Shown here piece by piece: positions 1 through 8,813 of a stretch of DNA of 64,000 nt (positions within the stretch are counted from its first letter, which is position 1; each line of letters opens with the position of its first letter). The notes under the pieces are model-generated. The model searched no databases, was not told the origin of the DNA, and was given only the letters and a program-made list of their open reading frames with translations. Both the position numbers and the translations under genes were made by a program. Source of the stretch: Paramesorhizobium endophyticum (GTDB taxonomy: Bacteria > Pseudomonadota > Alphaproteobacteria > Rhizobiales > Rhizobiaceae); NCBI RefSeq assembly GCF_014640615.1, contig NZ_BMHH01000001.1, positions 1-64,000 of the forward strand, read 5' to 3'.

Positions 1-51
1 GAATCTATTTTCCGCTAACTTGCAACAACGCTTTTATACTCATGTGCGATT

Positions 52-180
52 CCCCTACCCTTGCGGGGAGGGTCGCGAACGAAGTGAGCGGGGTGGGGGT
101 GGCTCAGGATCGAGCGCACCCGTCTCCACCCCCATCCGCCCGCTCCGCGGGCACCTTCCCCGCAAGGGGGAAGGAGGAGC
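52..180. repeat. Family A interspersed repeat, diverged copy
   Basis: A left half (TTGCGGGGAGGG ... GGGGTGGGGGTGG) is followed by a right half (CCACCCCCATCCGCCCGCT ... CCCCGCAAGGGGGAAGGAGG). The same two-part architecture occurs at 1.8, 10.6, 13.1, 17.5 and 52.3 kb. It lies directly 3' of the histidine phosphatase gene. Nothing coding is credible in the first 189 bases. Confidence 0.75.
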
Positions 181-189
181 GTCGCGCTG

Positions 190-780
190 TTAAATCCACG
201 TCAGCTTCCCATTCTCCAGCCGCAGCAGACGATCCTGCGGGATGGAGAGGTTGGCGGCTTCGTGGCCGTCCATTTTCTCGATGAGATAAAACAGCGTGCG
301 GATGCAGCCGCCATGGGTGACGCAGACGGTGGGCTGCTTCACGCTTTCCAGCCAATGGCCGATGCGCCCGGCCAGCATCATATAGCTTTCCGCCCCGCCG
401 CCTGGGGGCACGAAGTTCCACTTGTCGCGGGCGCGGGCCTCGACCAGGTCGATCCGCTCGGCGGCAATGTCTTCGAGCATGTAGCCCTGCCAGTCGCCGA
501 AATTGACTTCCATCAATTGCGGATCGGTGCGGAAGGCGTAAGGGTCTATGCCCATACGGGCGCGGATACGCTCCATGGTCTCACGGGTGCGCCGGAGCGG
601 GCTGGCGACGAAATCGAAACCGGCGCCCGTGCCGATCAGCGATTTCAGCATGTCGCCATTGCGGTCGGCCTGCGCGCGGCCATGGGCGTTGATATCGATA
701 TCGATCTGCCCCTGGATGCGTTGCGACACGTTCCAGTCCGTCTCGCCGTGACGCGAGAAGTAGATGATGTCTCGTATCAC
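190..780 (-). CDS. Histidine phosphatase family protein (phosphoglycerate mutase-like)
   Basis: This is a phosphatase of the histidine phosphatase (PGM-like) superfamily; the substrate cannot be read from the sequence. The hallmark RHGETDWN motif lies at residues 10-17, and a second active-site histidine is in the VTHGG motif near residue 160. About 196 residues is a normal length for the small cytosolic members. An upstream GTG at 807 would add nine residues, but it lies inside a palindromic repeat (804-847), so the GTG at 780 is preferred. It sits downstream of fabI on the same strand. Confidence is high for the family and low for the exact start. Confidence 0.85.
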   Translation of the reverse strand: MIRDIIYFSRHGETDWNVSQRIQGQIDIDINAHGRAQADRNGDMLKSLIGTGAGFDFVASPLRRTRETMERIRARMGIDPYAFRTDPQLMEVNFGDWQGYMLEDIAAERIDLVEARARDKWNFVPPGGGAESYMMLAGRIGHWLESVKQPTVCVTHGGCIRTLFYLIEKMDGHEAANLSIPQDRLLRLENGKLTWI

Positions 781-803
781 AGCAGACCTGCCCTTTTTCT
801 GCC

Positions 804-847
804 GCACGATCTTATCCGAAAAGTCTGCAACTTTTCGGGATCCTGCC
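804..847. repeat. Family C palindromic repeat
   Basis: The unit is GATCTTATCCGAAAAG, a short loop, then CTTTTCGGGATC. It folds back on itself and recurs at 2991, 23276, 31097 and 62127 with minor changes. It fills the whole gap between fabI and the histidine phosphatase gene. Confidence 0.85.
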
Positions 848-1666
848 TTAATCCTTGACGACCGAGATGTCCGGCGCGTCGACGGCCTTCATGCCGACGA
901 CATGGTAGCCGGAATCGGCGTGGTGCACCTCGCCCGTCACCGAGCGCGACAGGTCGGAGAGGAAATAGAGGCCGACATCGCCTACTTCCTCAATGGTGAC
1001 GGTACGGCGCAGGGGCGCGTTATACTCGTTCCATTTGAGGATATAGCGGAAATCGCCGATCCCCGAAGCCGCGAGCGTCTTGATCGGCCCGGCCGAAATG
1101 GCGTTGACGCGGATGTTCTGCGGGCCCAGATCGACGGCGAGATATTTGACGCTCGCCTCCAGCGCGGCCTTGGCAACGCCCATGACGTTGTAGTTGGGCA
1201 TCACCTTCTCGGCGCCGTAATAGGTCAGCGTCAGGATCGAGCCGCCATCGGTCATCAGCTTCTCGGCGCGCTTGGCGATGGCCGTCAGCGAATAGACCGA
1301 GATCAGCATGGTCTTGGAGAAATTGGCTTCCGAGGTGTCGACATAGCGCCCCGTAAGCTCGTCCTTGTCGGAAAAGCCGATGGCGTGGACGACGAAATCG
1401 AGCTTGCCCCATTTCTTTTCGAGCGTCTCGAAAATGGCGTCGATGGTGGCGGCGTCCGAGACATCGCAATGGCCGCAGACGAAAGCGCCAAGCTCCTCGG
1501 CCAGCGGCTCCACGCGCTTCTTCAGCGCCTCGCCCTGATAGGTGAACGCAAGCTCCGCACCCGCCTCGTGGGCGGCCTTGGCGATCCCCCAGGCGATGGA
1601 GCGGTTGTTCGCGACGCCAAGGATAAGGCCGCGTTTTCCCTGCAACAAACCAGATTTGGCGGTCAT
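848..1666 (-). CDS. fabI: Enoyl-[acyl-carrier-protein] reductase (NADH), FabI
   Basis: FabI catalyses the last, NADH-dependent reduction of each fatty acid elongation cycle in the cytosol. The protein has the atypical SDR cofactor motif of FabI (GVANNRSIAWG, residues 17-27) and the Tyr159-x6-Lys166 catalytic pair, with Tyr149 upstream as in the family. The chosen ATG at 1666 gives 272 residues, the usual FabI length, and is preceded by a GAGGGTCGGG ribosome site. The frame stays open a further 25 codons upstream without a better start. The FabI fold includes the site targeted by triclosan and isoniazid-type inhibitors, but resistance cannot be judged here. Confidence 0.97.
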   Translation of the reverse strand: MTAKSGLLQGKRGLILGVANNRSIAWGIAKAAHEAGAELAFTYQGEALKKRVEPLAEELGAFVCGHCDVSDAATIDAIFETLEKKWGKLDFVVHAIGFSDKDELTGRYVDTSEANFSKTMLISVYSLTAIAKRAEKLMTDGGSILTLTYYGAEKVMPNYNVMGVAKAALEASVKYLAVDLGPQNIRVNAISAGPIKTLAASGIGDFRYILKWNEYNAPLRRTVTIEEVGDVGLYFLSDLSRSVTGEVHHADSGYHVVGMKAVDAPDISVVKD

Positions 1667-1805
1667 TACCCGACCCTCGTCAAAATTGTTCTGAAGCGAC
1701 ATAAGCGCCGTATTGCATAGCCGCGCTCGGGCTTCAAGCAAGAGCGGACGAAAAAGCCGGGATTTATCAGAAACTTGATATAACGGGGTGTAACCGGGAG
1801 TTTTC

Positions 1806-2006
1806 CCTCCCCCTTGCGGGGAGGGTGGCCCGTAGGGCCGGGTGGGGGTGGCGGCGTTTACACCATATTCTCCAGCAAAAGCGCAAACGTCACCACCCCC
1901 ATCCGCCCGCTAACGCGGGGTTCGTCGCTGGAAAAGCCAAATCGTTGGCTTTTCCTCGGCCTTCGGCCGAACGCTCCTCAATCCCCGCAAGGGGGAAGGA
2001 GGGCGC
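1806..2006. repeat. Family A interspersed repeat with hairpin-extended right end
   Basis: This is the full left and right halves of family A, occupying most of the 345-base gap between fabI and the J-domain gene. Its right half carries an extra segment with two perfect hairpins: GGAAAAGCCAA-atcg-TTGGCTTTTCC at 1930-1955, then CGGCCTTCGGCCG. The same extra segment is present only in the copy at 17456-17659. Confidence 0.8.
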
Positions 2007-2011
2007 GCGCC

Positions 2012-2941
2012 TCAAGCCGCGCGCCGCCTCTCCATCAACGCCTCCAGTTCCGGATCGCCGCCTTCAGGCAGCATGACGCGGACATGCACGAAAAGATCGG
2101 CGCGTTCGCCCACCTTCTGAGGCAGGCCCTTGCCCTTCAAACGCAGCACCCGGTCGGAACTCGACCATGCCGGAACCTTGACCGCCACGCGGCCGTCGAG
2201 CGTTTCCACCTCGATGCGCGCGCCCAGCACCGCGTCGGCCAGCGGCACCGGCAGGTCGAGATGGAGGTCGCGGCCTTTCAGTTCGAAGCGCGGATGCTGC
2301 TTCAGGTGGATCGTCACCAGCGCGTCTCCGGGCGAGCCGCCCAGCATAGGCTCGCCCTGCCCTTTCAGGCGGATGGTCTGGCCATCCTCGACATATTTCG
2401 GCAGCTTGATCGCCAGACGCTTGCCGTTGGGGAAAACCGCCTCGACCTTCTCCGCGCCGGCGGCCTGCTCCAGCGATATGTCGATGGAAGCCGCCAGATC
2501 CGCGCCTTTTGCCGGACGACCGCGCGCCCGCGCGCCTGCCGCGCCTCCGCCGAAGAGGTCGTTGAGGATGTCTTCCGCTCCGGCAAACCCGCCCTGGCCG
2601 AAGCCGCCCCCCGGCCCAGTGCGGAATTCGAAATGTGTGTTGCGGCCACCGGCGCCCTGACGCGCGAATCCGGCAAAGGGGTCGCTCCCCGCGCCCGGAT
2701 GAAAGCCTTGGAATGCCGGCTTGCCCTCGGCATCGATCTCACCGCGGTCGAACTGGCCGCGCTTCTCCTTGTCGGAGAGGATGTCATAGGCCTGGCTTGC
2801 CTCGGCAAAGCGCTCCTTCGCCTTGGGATCATCCGGATTCTGGTCGGGATGATATTTCTTGGCGAGCTTGCGGTATGCCGATTTTATGTCTTCGGGCTTC
2901 GCCGTTTTGGCGACGCCCAGCACGCTATAGGGATCGCGCAT
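2012..2941 (-). CDS. DnaJ C-terminal domain protein (CbpA-type J-domain co-chaperone)
   Basis: This is a co-chaperone that would stimulate the ATPase of a DnaK partner in the cytosol. The J domain occupies about residues 3-70 with the HPD motif at 31-33. A Gly/Phe-rich linker follows (about 80-135), then the two substrate-binding beta domains (about 150-300). The cysteine-rich zinc domain of true DnaJ is absent, so this is a CbpA/DjlB-like type B protein of 309 residues. It starts with ATG at 2941. Its coding end is almost in contact with repeat A, and repeat C lies just upstream. Confidence 0.93.
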   Translation of the reverse strand: MRDPYSVLGVAKTAKPEDIKSAYRKLAKKYHPDQNPDDPKAKERFAEASQAYDILSDKEKRGQFDRGEIDAEGKPAFQGFHPGAGSDPFAGFARQGAGGRNTHFEFRTGPGGGFGQGGFAGAEDILNDLFGGGAAGARARGRPAKGADLAASIDISLEQAAGAEKVEAVFPNGKRLAIKLPKYVEDGQTIRLKGQGEPMLGGSPGDALVTIHLKQHPRFELKGRDLHLDLPVPLADAVLGARIEVETLDGRVAVKVPAWSSSDRVLRLKGKGLPQKVGERADLFVHVRVMLPEGGDPELEALMERRRAA

Positions 2942-2990
2942 ATTGTTCCTCGTTGCGGAAGAAATCCTGAAAATCGCACTTGTTTTAGCC

Positions 2991-3034
2991 GCATGATCTT
3001 ATTCGAAAAGTCTGCAACTTTTCGGGATCATGCT
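2991..3034. repeat. Family C palindromic repeat
   Basis: This is a complete 44-bp copy (GCATGATCTTATTCGAAAAG ... TTCGGGATCATGCT) in the gap between the J-domain gene and the downstream lipoprotein gene. Confidence 0.9.
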
Positions 3035-3117
3035 CAAATATGCGTATTGACCGGCGAAACTTCCAGATTGCCATGGAAAATCCGCCGCTTAGTTACCAAA
3101 CTATCCCTTGCGTCCGC

Positions 3118-3582
3118 TCAAATCGGCGCAAAGGATTTCAGCATCCACGCGCCGTCCTTTTCGAGGCAGGTCTCGCCCTTATAGATCGAAACGCCGTCGA
3201 ACGCCTCGCGCGAGGTCTGGAAGCGGCGGCAGAGGCCGGTCTCGTTCTTCGTTTCCGCCACAGTGGTGATGGTGCCCTGGCTGCCCGTCTCGGGATTGGC
3301 CCAGGGAATGGGCGTCTCGCCCCATTTGCGGAAATCGAGCGCCGAGACGATATTGCGCACCGCTGCCTGGTCGGAGAGCTTGCCCTTGTCGGGCTCGCCC
3401 TGTTGCGCTGCGGGGACGGAGCCGGTAATGGTCGCACTATCGGGAACGGCGCTCTCGATGCTGAACCCCTTCATAGCGCAGCCGGCAAGGACGCCAAGCG
3501 TCAACACCGCCGAGAGGCGGCATGTTCTGGCCGCATGAGACGCTGCGGAAACTCGAATGGGGCGCGCATTCCTGGATGCCAA
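3118..3582 (-). CDS. Predicted outer-membrane lipoprotein, surface antigen-like
   Basis: A signal peptide with a lipobox (LAGC, Cys35) marks an exported lipoprotein of about 120 mature residues. The second half carries the pattern W-G...I.W.NP.TGS.G and C-R-x-F-Q, resembling the 17 kDa / RT0821 surface antigen families of alphaproteobacteria. The only full-length start is a TTG at 3582; a shorter GTG start at 3507 would leave too little signal peptide. Its 5' end overlaps the upstream extension of the divergent pdxH frame, and the pdxH start itself is 39 bases away. Function is unknown. Confidence 0.7.
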   Translation of the reverse strand: MASRNARPIRVSAASHAARTCRLSAVLTLGVLAGCAMKGFSIESAVPDSATITGSVPAAQQGEPDKGKLSDQAAVRNIVSALDFRKWGETPIPWANPETGSQGTITTVAETKNETGLCRRFQTSREAFDGVSIYKGETCLEKDGAWMLKSFAPI

Positions 3583-3620
3583 TGCCTTTCCCTTTTGCTG
3601 ATACTGACGAGGCGGAAATT

Positions 3621-4241
3621 ATGGGCGATACGGAGTTAACAAGCGGTGACTTTACTGAGGCGCAAGAGCCGTTTCAACTCTTCGCCACATGGCTTTCCGA
3701 CGCGACGAAATCCGAACCCAACGATGCCAACGCGCTGGCGCTGGCAACCGTGGACGAAAACGGCATGCCGAACGTCAGAATGGTGCTTTTGAAGGGCTTT
3801 GACGAGCACGGCTTCGTCTTTTACACAAATTATGAAAGCCAGAAAGGCCGCGAGATTCTGGGCCAGCAGAAGGTCGCCATGTGCTTCCACTGGAAGTCGT
3901 TGCGCCGCCAGGTGCGCGTGCGCGGGCCGGTCGAACAGGTGAGCGATTCGGAGGCCGACGCCTATTACGCCTCGCGCCCGCGCGGCAGCCGCATCGGCGC
4001 ATGGGCCTCCAAGCAATCGCGCCCGCTCGAAAGCCGCTTCGCGCTGGAAAAGGCCGTCGCCGAATACACCGCGCGCCATGCCATCGGCGAAATCCCCCGC
4101 CCGCCGCACTGGTCCGGCTTCCGGCTCAAGCCCGTCTCCATCGAGTTCTGGCACGACCGCCCCTTCCGCCTGCACGACCGCGTGGTGTTCACGCGGGAGG
4201 CACCGGAGGGCGGATGGGAGAAGACGCGGCTCTATCCATAA
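3621..4241 (+). CDS. pdxH: Pyridoxamine 5'-phosphate oxidase
   Basis: PdxH is an FMN-dependent cytosolic enzyme that oxidises pyridoxine/pyridoxamine 5'-phosphate to pyridoxal 5'-phosphate, the last step of vitamin B6 synthesis and salvage. The family's R-M-V-L-L-K segment and the conserved C-terminal W-x-x-x-R-x-x-x-R-L-Y-P ending (here [10 protein letters not shown]) are present. The ATG at 3621, preceded by GAGGCGGA, gives 206 residues, matching the family. The open frame extends upstream to 3522 but lacks family similarity there. It is divergent from the lipoprotein gene. Confidence 0.96.
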   Translation: MGDTELTSGDFTEAQEPFQLFATWLSDATKSEPNDANALALATVDENGMPNVRMVLLKGFDEHGFVFYTNYESQKGREILGQQKVAMCFHWKSLRRQVRVRGPVEQVSDSEADAYYASRPRGSRIGAWASKQSRPLESRFALEKAVAEYTARHAIGEIPRPPHWSGFRLKPVSIEFWHDRPFRLHDRVVFTREAPEGGWEKTRLYP

Positions 4242-4242
4242 G

Positions 4243-4286
4243 TGTATTGCGCTCTGCATTACATCGGCGTATTCTGGGTATATAAG
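4243..4286 (+). promoter_or_regulatory. Promoter and operator of the first TacAT-like module
   Basis: An imperfect inverted repeat, TGTATTGC-gctct-GCATTACA (4243-4263), directly follows the pdxH stop. ATTACA at 4258-4263 and TATAAG at 4281-4286 are separated by 17 bases and fit -35/-10 boxes, so the operator overlaps the -35 box. This is the layout expected for autoregulation by a ribbon-helix-helix antitoxin. The assignment is inferred. Confidence 0.5.
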
Positions 4287-4303
4287 CAGCACAGGAGCGC
4301 ACC

Positions 4304-4588
4304 ATGGGAAGCACAGCGCCGAGAAAGGAAACGCCCGTTTCGATGCGGTTTCGAGACGATGACCTGACCATCATCGACCGGGGCGCCGAGCTGCTTGGCC
4401 TGTCACGCACCGAGTTCATGCGCCGCGCGGCGCTCAGCGAGGCGCAAACGGCGATCCTCAACGAGAGCGTTATTCGGCTTTCCCCCGACGCCTATGACGC
4501 TTTCATGCAGGCGATTTCCGCTCCCGCCGAAGCGCCTTCGCCGAAGGTCGCCGAGCGATTGCGGCGGTCTGCGCCCTGGGAGCGCTAG
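4304..4588 (+). CDS. DUF1778 antitoxin (TacA-like, ribbon-helix-helix)
   Basis: This is the 94-residue antitoxin of a type II toxin-antitoxin pair. The N-terminal part (RFRDDDLTIIDRGAELLGLSRTEFM, about 15-42) is the ribbon-helix-helix DNA-binding fold of DUF1778/TacA. The acidic and proline-containing C-terminus (about 60-94) would wrap the toxin. It is translated from ATG 4304 and ends immediately before the toxin start, with no intergenic base. It should repress its own promoter at the inverted repeat 4243-4263. The family is well supported; activity is not shown. Confidence 0.9.
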   Translation: MGSTAPRKETPVSMRFRDDDLTIIDRGAELLGLSRTEFMRRAALSEAQTAILNESVIRLSPDAYDAFMQAISAPAEAPSPKVAERLRRSAPWER

Positions 4589-5089
4589 GTGCTTTCGGGT
4601 ATCGAACTGCTGAACGATACGCACAGGATCGACGCATTCGATTGCGGCAAGCCAGCGCTCAATGCGTGGCTGACAGGCTTTGCGCATATCAATCAAAGCC
4701 GCGGATTCACCCGTGTACTGGTGGTTCATGATGACGGAGCTGTCATCGGCTATTACGGGCTTGCCCCGACTGTGATCCAGCCGAACAGCGCGCCTCGTGC
4801 GATCCGCACCGACCGTCCGCCGGATCCCATCCCGTGTCTTCTCATAGGCCAGCTCGCGGTTGATCGGCGCTACGCGGGACAGGGAATTGGCGGCGGGCTG
4901 GTCAAGGATGCGTTGCGGCGATGCATTGCCGGAGCCGATATTGTCGGAGGCCGGGCCGTGGTTGTCAGGGCGATCGACGCTGAAGCCGAACGCTATTGGC
5001 AGAGCTGGGGCTTCATCGCAGCACGGGATAACCCGTCCGTGCTCATGCGCTCAATTCAGGATGTGCGTCTCTGGCTGGAAGGGAAATGA
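4589..5089 (+). CDS. GNAT-family toxin (TacT-like aminoacyl-tRNA acetyltransferase)
   Basis: TacT-type toxins acetylate the amino group of charged tRNAs and block translation; this role is inferred from family and partner. The 166-residue protein has the GNAT acetyl-CoA loop (RRYAGQGIGGG, about 92-102), the TacT-typical start (D-C-G-K-P-x-L-N-x-W-L) and the Y-Y-G-L-A strand. The GTG start abuts the antitoxin stop, implying translational coupling. The module stands between pdxH and ubiA with a local promoter, so it may be an inserted cassette. A second, different copy of the same system lies at 31980-32749. Confidence 0.9.
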   Translation: MLSGIELLNDTHRIDAFDCGKPALNAWLTGFAHINQSRGFTRVLVVHDDGAVIGYYGLAPTVIQPNSAPRAIRTDRPPDPIPCLLIGQLAVDRRYAGQGIGGGLVKDALRRCIAGADIVGGRAVVVRAIDAEAERYWQSWGFIAARDNPSVLMRSIQDVRLWLEGK

Positions 5090-5112
5090 GATAGAACAGC
5101 TTCCCTATCTCA

Positions 5113-6114
5113 CTAAACGACCGGCTTCACCGCCACCCAGAGCGTGCCCAGAACCAGCCCGAGAAAGATCAGCCAGCCGACGGTATTATTCGACAGGAAC
5201 AGCTTCTTGCATTGATCAGGATTGTCGATATCAAGCGTGGCGATCTGGCGATACATATGGGCGCCGGCGGCAAGGAGTCCGGCAAGCGCTGGAAAGGGGA
5301 CATCCGCCGCAGCGAATGCTCCGAGGAACAACGCCAGCGCGCCGCCATAGAGCAGGAGCAGCGCCTCCTTCGTCCTGGAGCCGAACAGGCGGGCGGTGGA
5401 ACGGACGCCGACCAGCGCATCGTCCTCCTTGTCCTGATGGGCGTAGATGGTGTCGTAGCCGATGGTCCAGAGGATCGCCCCGGCATAAAGCAGCAGCGGT
5501 GGGAGAGCGAGGCTGCCCTTGTCCGCCGCCCAGCCCATCAGCGCACCCCATGAAAACGCCAGCCCAAGCACCAATTGCGGCCAGTCGGTGATCCGCTTCA
5601 TGAAAGGGTATACCGCGACGACGATGAGCGAGGCCAACCCCAGCAGGATTGTGAAAATGTTGAACTGGAGAAGCACGAGGAGGCCGACAAACGCTTGCAG
5701 GATCATGAAAATCTTGGCCTGACGGCGTGTGACCTGCCCGGAAGGCAAAGGACGCGAGCGGGTGCGCGCCACCTTGTCATCGATGTCCTGATCGGCGAGG
5801 TCATTATAGGTACATCCCGCACCGCGCATGGCCATAGCGCCGACAAGAAACAGGAGAAGATGCCATGGCGAGGGAAGTAAATTCCATATATCTGCACCGG
5901 GCTTTGCTCCCGCTGCCGCCACGAGTGCCGTCGACCACCAGCAGGGCCAGCGCAGCAGCTGCCAGCCTATGGGCCGGTCCCAGCGGGCAAGCTGCGCATA
6001 GGGCCACACCCAGCGCGGCAGGGCGCGGTAGACCCAATGGCCCGATGGCGCGTCCATGACGCGGCCTTGTGCATTGCGCGACTGAATCGTTCCGTGTAGT
6101 TCGTCGGGCGCCAT
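5113..6114 (-). CDS. ubiA: 4-hydroxybenzoate octaprenyltransferase
   Basis: UbiA is a membrane prenyltransferase that attaches the polyprenyl tail to 4-hydroxybenzoate in ubiquinone biosynthesis. Both Asp-rich motifs are visible: NDLADQDID at 104-112, binding the Mg-diphosphate, and YDTIYAHQDKEDD at 220-232. Seven to nine hydrophobic segments lie between and after them. The 333-residue length is typical. ATG 6114 follows an AAGGGA ribosome site. It converges with the TacT gene, 23 bases apart, and diverges from purD. A polyprenyl diphosphate synthase that could supply its co-substrate is at 23319. Confidence 0.95.
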   Translation of the reverse strand: MAPDELHGTIQSRNAQGRVMDAPSGHWVYRALPRWVWPYAQLARWDRPIGWQLLRWPCWWSTALVAAAGAKPGADIWNLLPSPWHLLLFLVGAMAMRGAGCTYNDLADQDIDDKVARTRSRPLPSGQVTRRQAKIFMILQAFVGLLVLLQFNIFTILLGLASLIVVAVYPFMKRITDWPQLVLGLAFSWGALMGWAADKGSLALPPLLLYAGAILWTIGYDTIYAHQDKEDDALVGVRSTARLFGSRTKEALLLLYGGALALFLGAFAAADVPFPALAGLLAAGAHMYRQIATLDIDNPDQCKKLFLSNNTVGWLIFLGLVLGTLWVAVKPVV

Positions 6115-6173
6115 GACAATATCCCTTGATGTTGCCCATGTCCTAGTCTTCTAACCCGTAGGGAGCAAGGCCC

Positions 6174-7457
6174 ATGAAAGTCCTGTTGATCGGCTCAGGC
6201 GGACGCGAACACGCGCTGGCATGGAAAATTTCCGCCTCGCCGGTGCTGGATCAGCTCTATTGCGCCCCCGGCAATCCCGGCATCGCCGAGGCGGCGACCT
6301 GCGTGACGCTCGATGTGGCCGACCATGCCGCGGTCGCGGCATTCTGCAAGGAGAAGAATATCGACCTCGTGGTCGTCGGCCCGGAAGCGCCGCTTGTCGC
6401 CGGCCTTGCCGATGATTTGCGCGCCGCCGGGATCAAGGTGTTCGGTCCGTCCAAGGCTGCCGCGCAGCTCGAGGGCTCGAAGGGCTTCACCAAGGATCTC
6501 TGCGCCCGCTTCAATATACCGACCGGCGCTTATGGCCGTTTCAACAATGCGCCGAAGGCCAAGGCCTATATCCGCGAGCAAGGCGCGCCCATCGTCGTCA
6601 AGGCGGATGGGCTTGCGGCGGGCAAGGGCGTGGTGGTCGCCATGACGCTTCAGGATGCGCTCGACGCGGTGGACGCCTGTTTCGAGGGTGCGTTCGGGTC
6701 CGCAGGAGCGGAAGTGGTGGTGGAGGAATATCTCGACGGCGAGGAGGCGAGCTTCTTCTGCCTCTGCGACGGCAAGACGGCCCTGCCCTTGGGCACCGCA
6801 CAGGACCACAAGCGCGTCGGCGTCGGCGACACCGGCGTCAATACGGGCGGCATGGGGGCTTACTCCCCTGCCCCGGTCATGACACCTGATATGGTCGAGC
6901 GCACCATGCGCGAACTCATCGAGCCGACCATGCGGGGCATGGCCGAGATCGGCGCGCCCTTCTCCGGCATTCTTTTCGCCGGGCTGATGATTACCAGGGA
7001 TGGCCCGAAGCTCATCGAATACAACACCCGCTTCGGCGACCCCGAATGCCAGGTGCTGATGATGCGGCTTAAGGACGATCTGCTTCTGCTTTTGAATGCC
7101 GCCGCCGATGGGCTGCTCGACCAGGTCTCGATCCGCTGGAGCGAAGACCCGGCGCTGACCGTGGTGATGGCCGCGAAGGGCTACCCTGCCGCGCCGGACA
7201 AGGGCAGCGTGATCGAGGGCATCGAAGAAGCCGCGAAACTGCCCGATGTGCAGATCTTCCACGCCGGCACCGCGGTGAAGGACGGCCAGCTCGTCGCCAA
7301 TGGCGGGCGGGTGCTCAACGTCACCGCTACGGGCAAGAGCGTGCTCGACGCGCAGGAAAAAGCCTATGCGGCAGTGAAGGCCATCGACTGGCCCGGGGGC
7401 TTCTATCGGTCCGACATTGGCTGGCGCGCGGTGGAGCGGGAAAAGTCGGGTAGTTAA
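6174..7457 (+). CDS. purD: Phosphoribosylamine-glycine ligase
   Basis: PurD (GARS) joins glycine to 5-phosphoribosylamine with ATP, the second step of purine synthesis, in the cytosol. The N-terminal [13 protein letters not shown] motif (4-16), the ATP-grasp region ([11 protein letters not shown], near 148-158) and the metal-binding end of the active site ([11 protein letters not shown], near 282) are intact over 427 residues. ATG 6174 follows AGGGAGCAAGG. It is transcribed alone, divergently from ubiA. Confidence 0.97.
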   Translation: MKVLLIGSGGREHALAWKISASPVLDQLYCAPGNPGIAEAATCVTLDVADHAAVAAFCKEKNIDLVVVGPEAPLVAGLADDLRAAGIKVFGPSKAAAQLEGSKGFTKDLCARFNIPTGAYGRFNNAPKAKAYIREQGAPIVVKADGLAAGKGVVVAMTLQDALDAVDACFEGAFGSAGAEVVVEEYLDGEEASFFCLCDGKTALPLGTAQDHKRVGVGDTGVNTGGMGAYSPAPVMTPDMVERTMRELIEPTMRGMAEIGAPFSGILFAGLMITRDGPKLIEYNTRFGDPECQVLMMRLKDDLLLLLNAAADGLLDQVSIRWSEDPALTVVMAAKGYPAAPDKGSVIEGIEEAAKLPDVQIFHAGTAVKDGQLVANGGRVLNVTATGKSVLDAQEKAYAAVKAIDWPGGFYRSDIGWRAVEREKSGS

Positions 7458-7472
7458 CCTGTTCGACTTTTT

Positions 7473-8270
7473 CTAAGGAGCAGCGACCTGCCGCATCATT
7501 TCCGCCGTTTGTTCGTCAGCAGGAAAGAAGGATTCGATCACGAGCTCCGACAGCGTGATATCGACTGCCGTGCCGAAGACGGTTGTGGTGGAAATAAATG
7601 ACAGCGTGCCCTTGCCGGTGGAAAGGACAAAAGGCACGGCGATAGCGTCGAGGGCCGTATCCTCCCTGTAGGGCTTCGCGCCGGCCGGCACCGGATAGGA
7701 CTTGATCTCCTCGACAAGCTTCGCCAGCGCCGCGTCAGGCAGATGATCCATCTGCCGCTTGAGCCGTTCGATCACATGCGCGCGCCATTGGCGGTAATTG
7801 ACGATGCGCGGACCCAGCCCTTTCGGGTGGAGGCTGAGGCGCAGGACATTGGCCGGCGGCGAGAGCAGCGCCTCATCCACGCCTTGAATGAGAAACTCAA
7901 TGGCGCGGTTGGCGGAGATGAGATTCCAATGCCTGTCCACAGCGAGCGCCGGATGCGGCTCATGTCCCCTCAGAATGAGATCGACCGCCTCCCTCGCCGT
8001 TTTCAAGTCGGGATCATCGAGCGCGCGTTCTCGATAGACCGGCGCATAACCGGCGGCGAGCAGCAGCGCATTCCGCTCGCGCATGGGAATGGCGAGGTGC
8101 TCGGCCAGAAGCAGCACCATTTCCCGGCTCGGCTGCGAGCGCCCGGATTCCACGAAGCTCAAATGCCGCTGGGAGATGCCGGCTTCGGATGCAAGGTCCA
8201 ACTGGCTCAAGCGCCGGTTGCGGCGCCAGGACTGGATGAGATTTCCTGATGATGCTGATGTCTGGGTCAT
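7473..8270 (-). CDS. XRE-family transcriptional regulator with MmyB-like C-terminal domain
   Basis: This is a DNA-binding regulator of 265 residues. An N-terminal helix-turn-helix of the Cro/XRE type spans about 10-65 (S-Q-L-D-L-A-S-E-A-G-I-S-Q-R-H-L-S is the recognition region). A C-terminal MmyB-like PAS/ligand-binding domain spans about 105-260. Such proteins often control a divergent neighbouring gene, and here a DUF1330 gene starts 112 bases away on the other strand. An inverted repeat lies between them (8304-8320). The inducer is unknown. Confidence 0.85.
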   Translation of the reverse strand: MTQTSASSGNLIQSWRRNRRLSQLDLASEAGISQRHLSFVESGRSQPSREMVLLLAEHLAIPMRERNALLLAAGYAPVYRERALDDPDLKTAREAVDLILRGHEPHPALAVDRHWNLISANRAIEFLIQGVDEALLSPPANVLRLSLHPKGLGPRIVNYRQWRAHVIERLKRQMDHLPDAALAKLVEEIKSYPVPAGAKPYREDTALDAIAVPFVLSTGKGTLSFISTTTVFGTAVDITLSELVIESFFPADEQTAEMMRQVAAP

Positions 8271-8303
8271 AGGCGCAAACTATCATGATTGCGGATGAAT
8301 TCT

Positions 8304-8320
8304 ATTACCTCGGATGTAAT
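8304..8320. promoter_or_regulatory. Candidate operator between XRE regulator and DUF1330 gene
   Basis: ATTAC-ctcggat-GTAAT is a 5-bp-arm inverted repeat in the 112-base divergent promoter region. The adjacent GCGGATGAATTC is a partial direct repeat of CGGATGTAAT. It is assigned to the XRE protein only by position. Confidence 0.35.
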
Positions 8321-8382
8321 CGACTTGCCGCGCGCCGCCCGCAATATTCGGCTCGTTCAATCAAGCCGAAAGGAACCAAATC

Positions 8383-8706
8383 ATGACCGCCTATGCCGCC
8401 GCCCTCCTGCACAATGTCACCATGGGTCCCGGAATCGTCGAATATCTCGAAAGAATCGACGAAACCCTGAAGCCTTTCGGTGGACGCTATATCATCCACG
8501 GCGCCAGGAAGACCGTTCTGGAGGGCGAATGGCCCGCCGATCTCGTCATGATCGCCTTCCCGGACATGGACCATGCCCGCGACTGGTACGCCTCCCCCGC
8601 CTACCAGAAGATCGTGCATCTGCGCACCGACAATTCGGAGGGCAGCGTCGTCCTGCTCGATGGTGTGGACGAGGATCACAAGGCGACGGACATACTGGCC
8701 GGATAG
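8383..8706 (+). CDS. DUF1330 domain protein
   Basis: This is a 107-residue small cytosolic protein with the DUF1330 dimeric alpha-beta barrel pattern: G-P-G-I-x-x-Y near the start, F-G-G-R-Y-I-I-H-G at about 32-40, and W-Y-x-S-x-x-Y at about 67-73. Family members have no agreed biochemical role. The gene begins at ATG 8383 with AAAGGAACC upstream. It is divergent from the XRE regulator, which may control it. Confidence 0.85.
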   Translation: MTAYAAALLHNVTMGPGIVEYLERIDETLKPFGGRYIIHGARKTVLEGEWPADLVMIAFPDMDHARDWYASPAYQKIVHLRTDNSEGSVVLLDGVDEDHKATDILAG

Positions 8707-8813
8707 GCCGCCGGGATTATTGACGTTTACGTAATAAGCCGATAGCTCTTCTCCGAGGCAGAAAACTCGCCGGGCGTTCGCGCTGCGATCCGCCCGGCAC
8801 CGGAGGAGATGTC

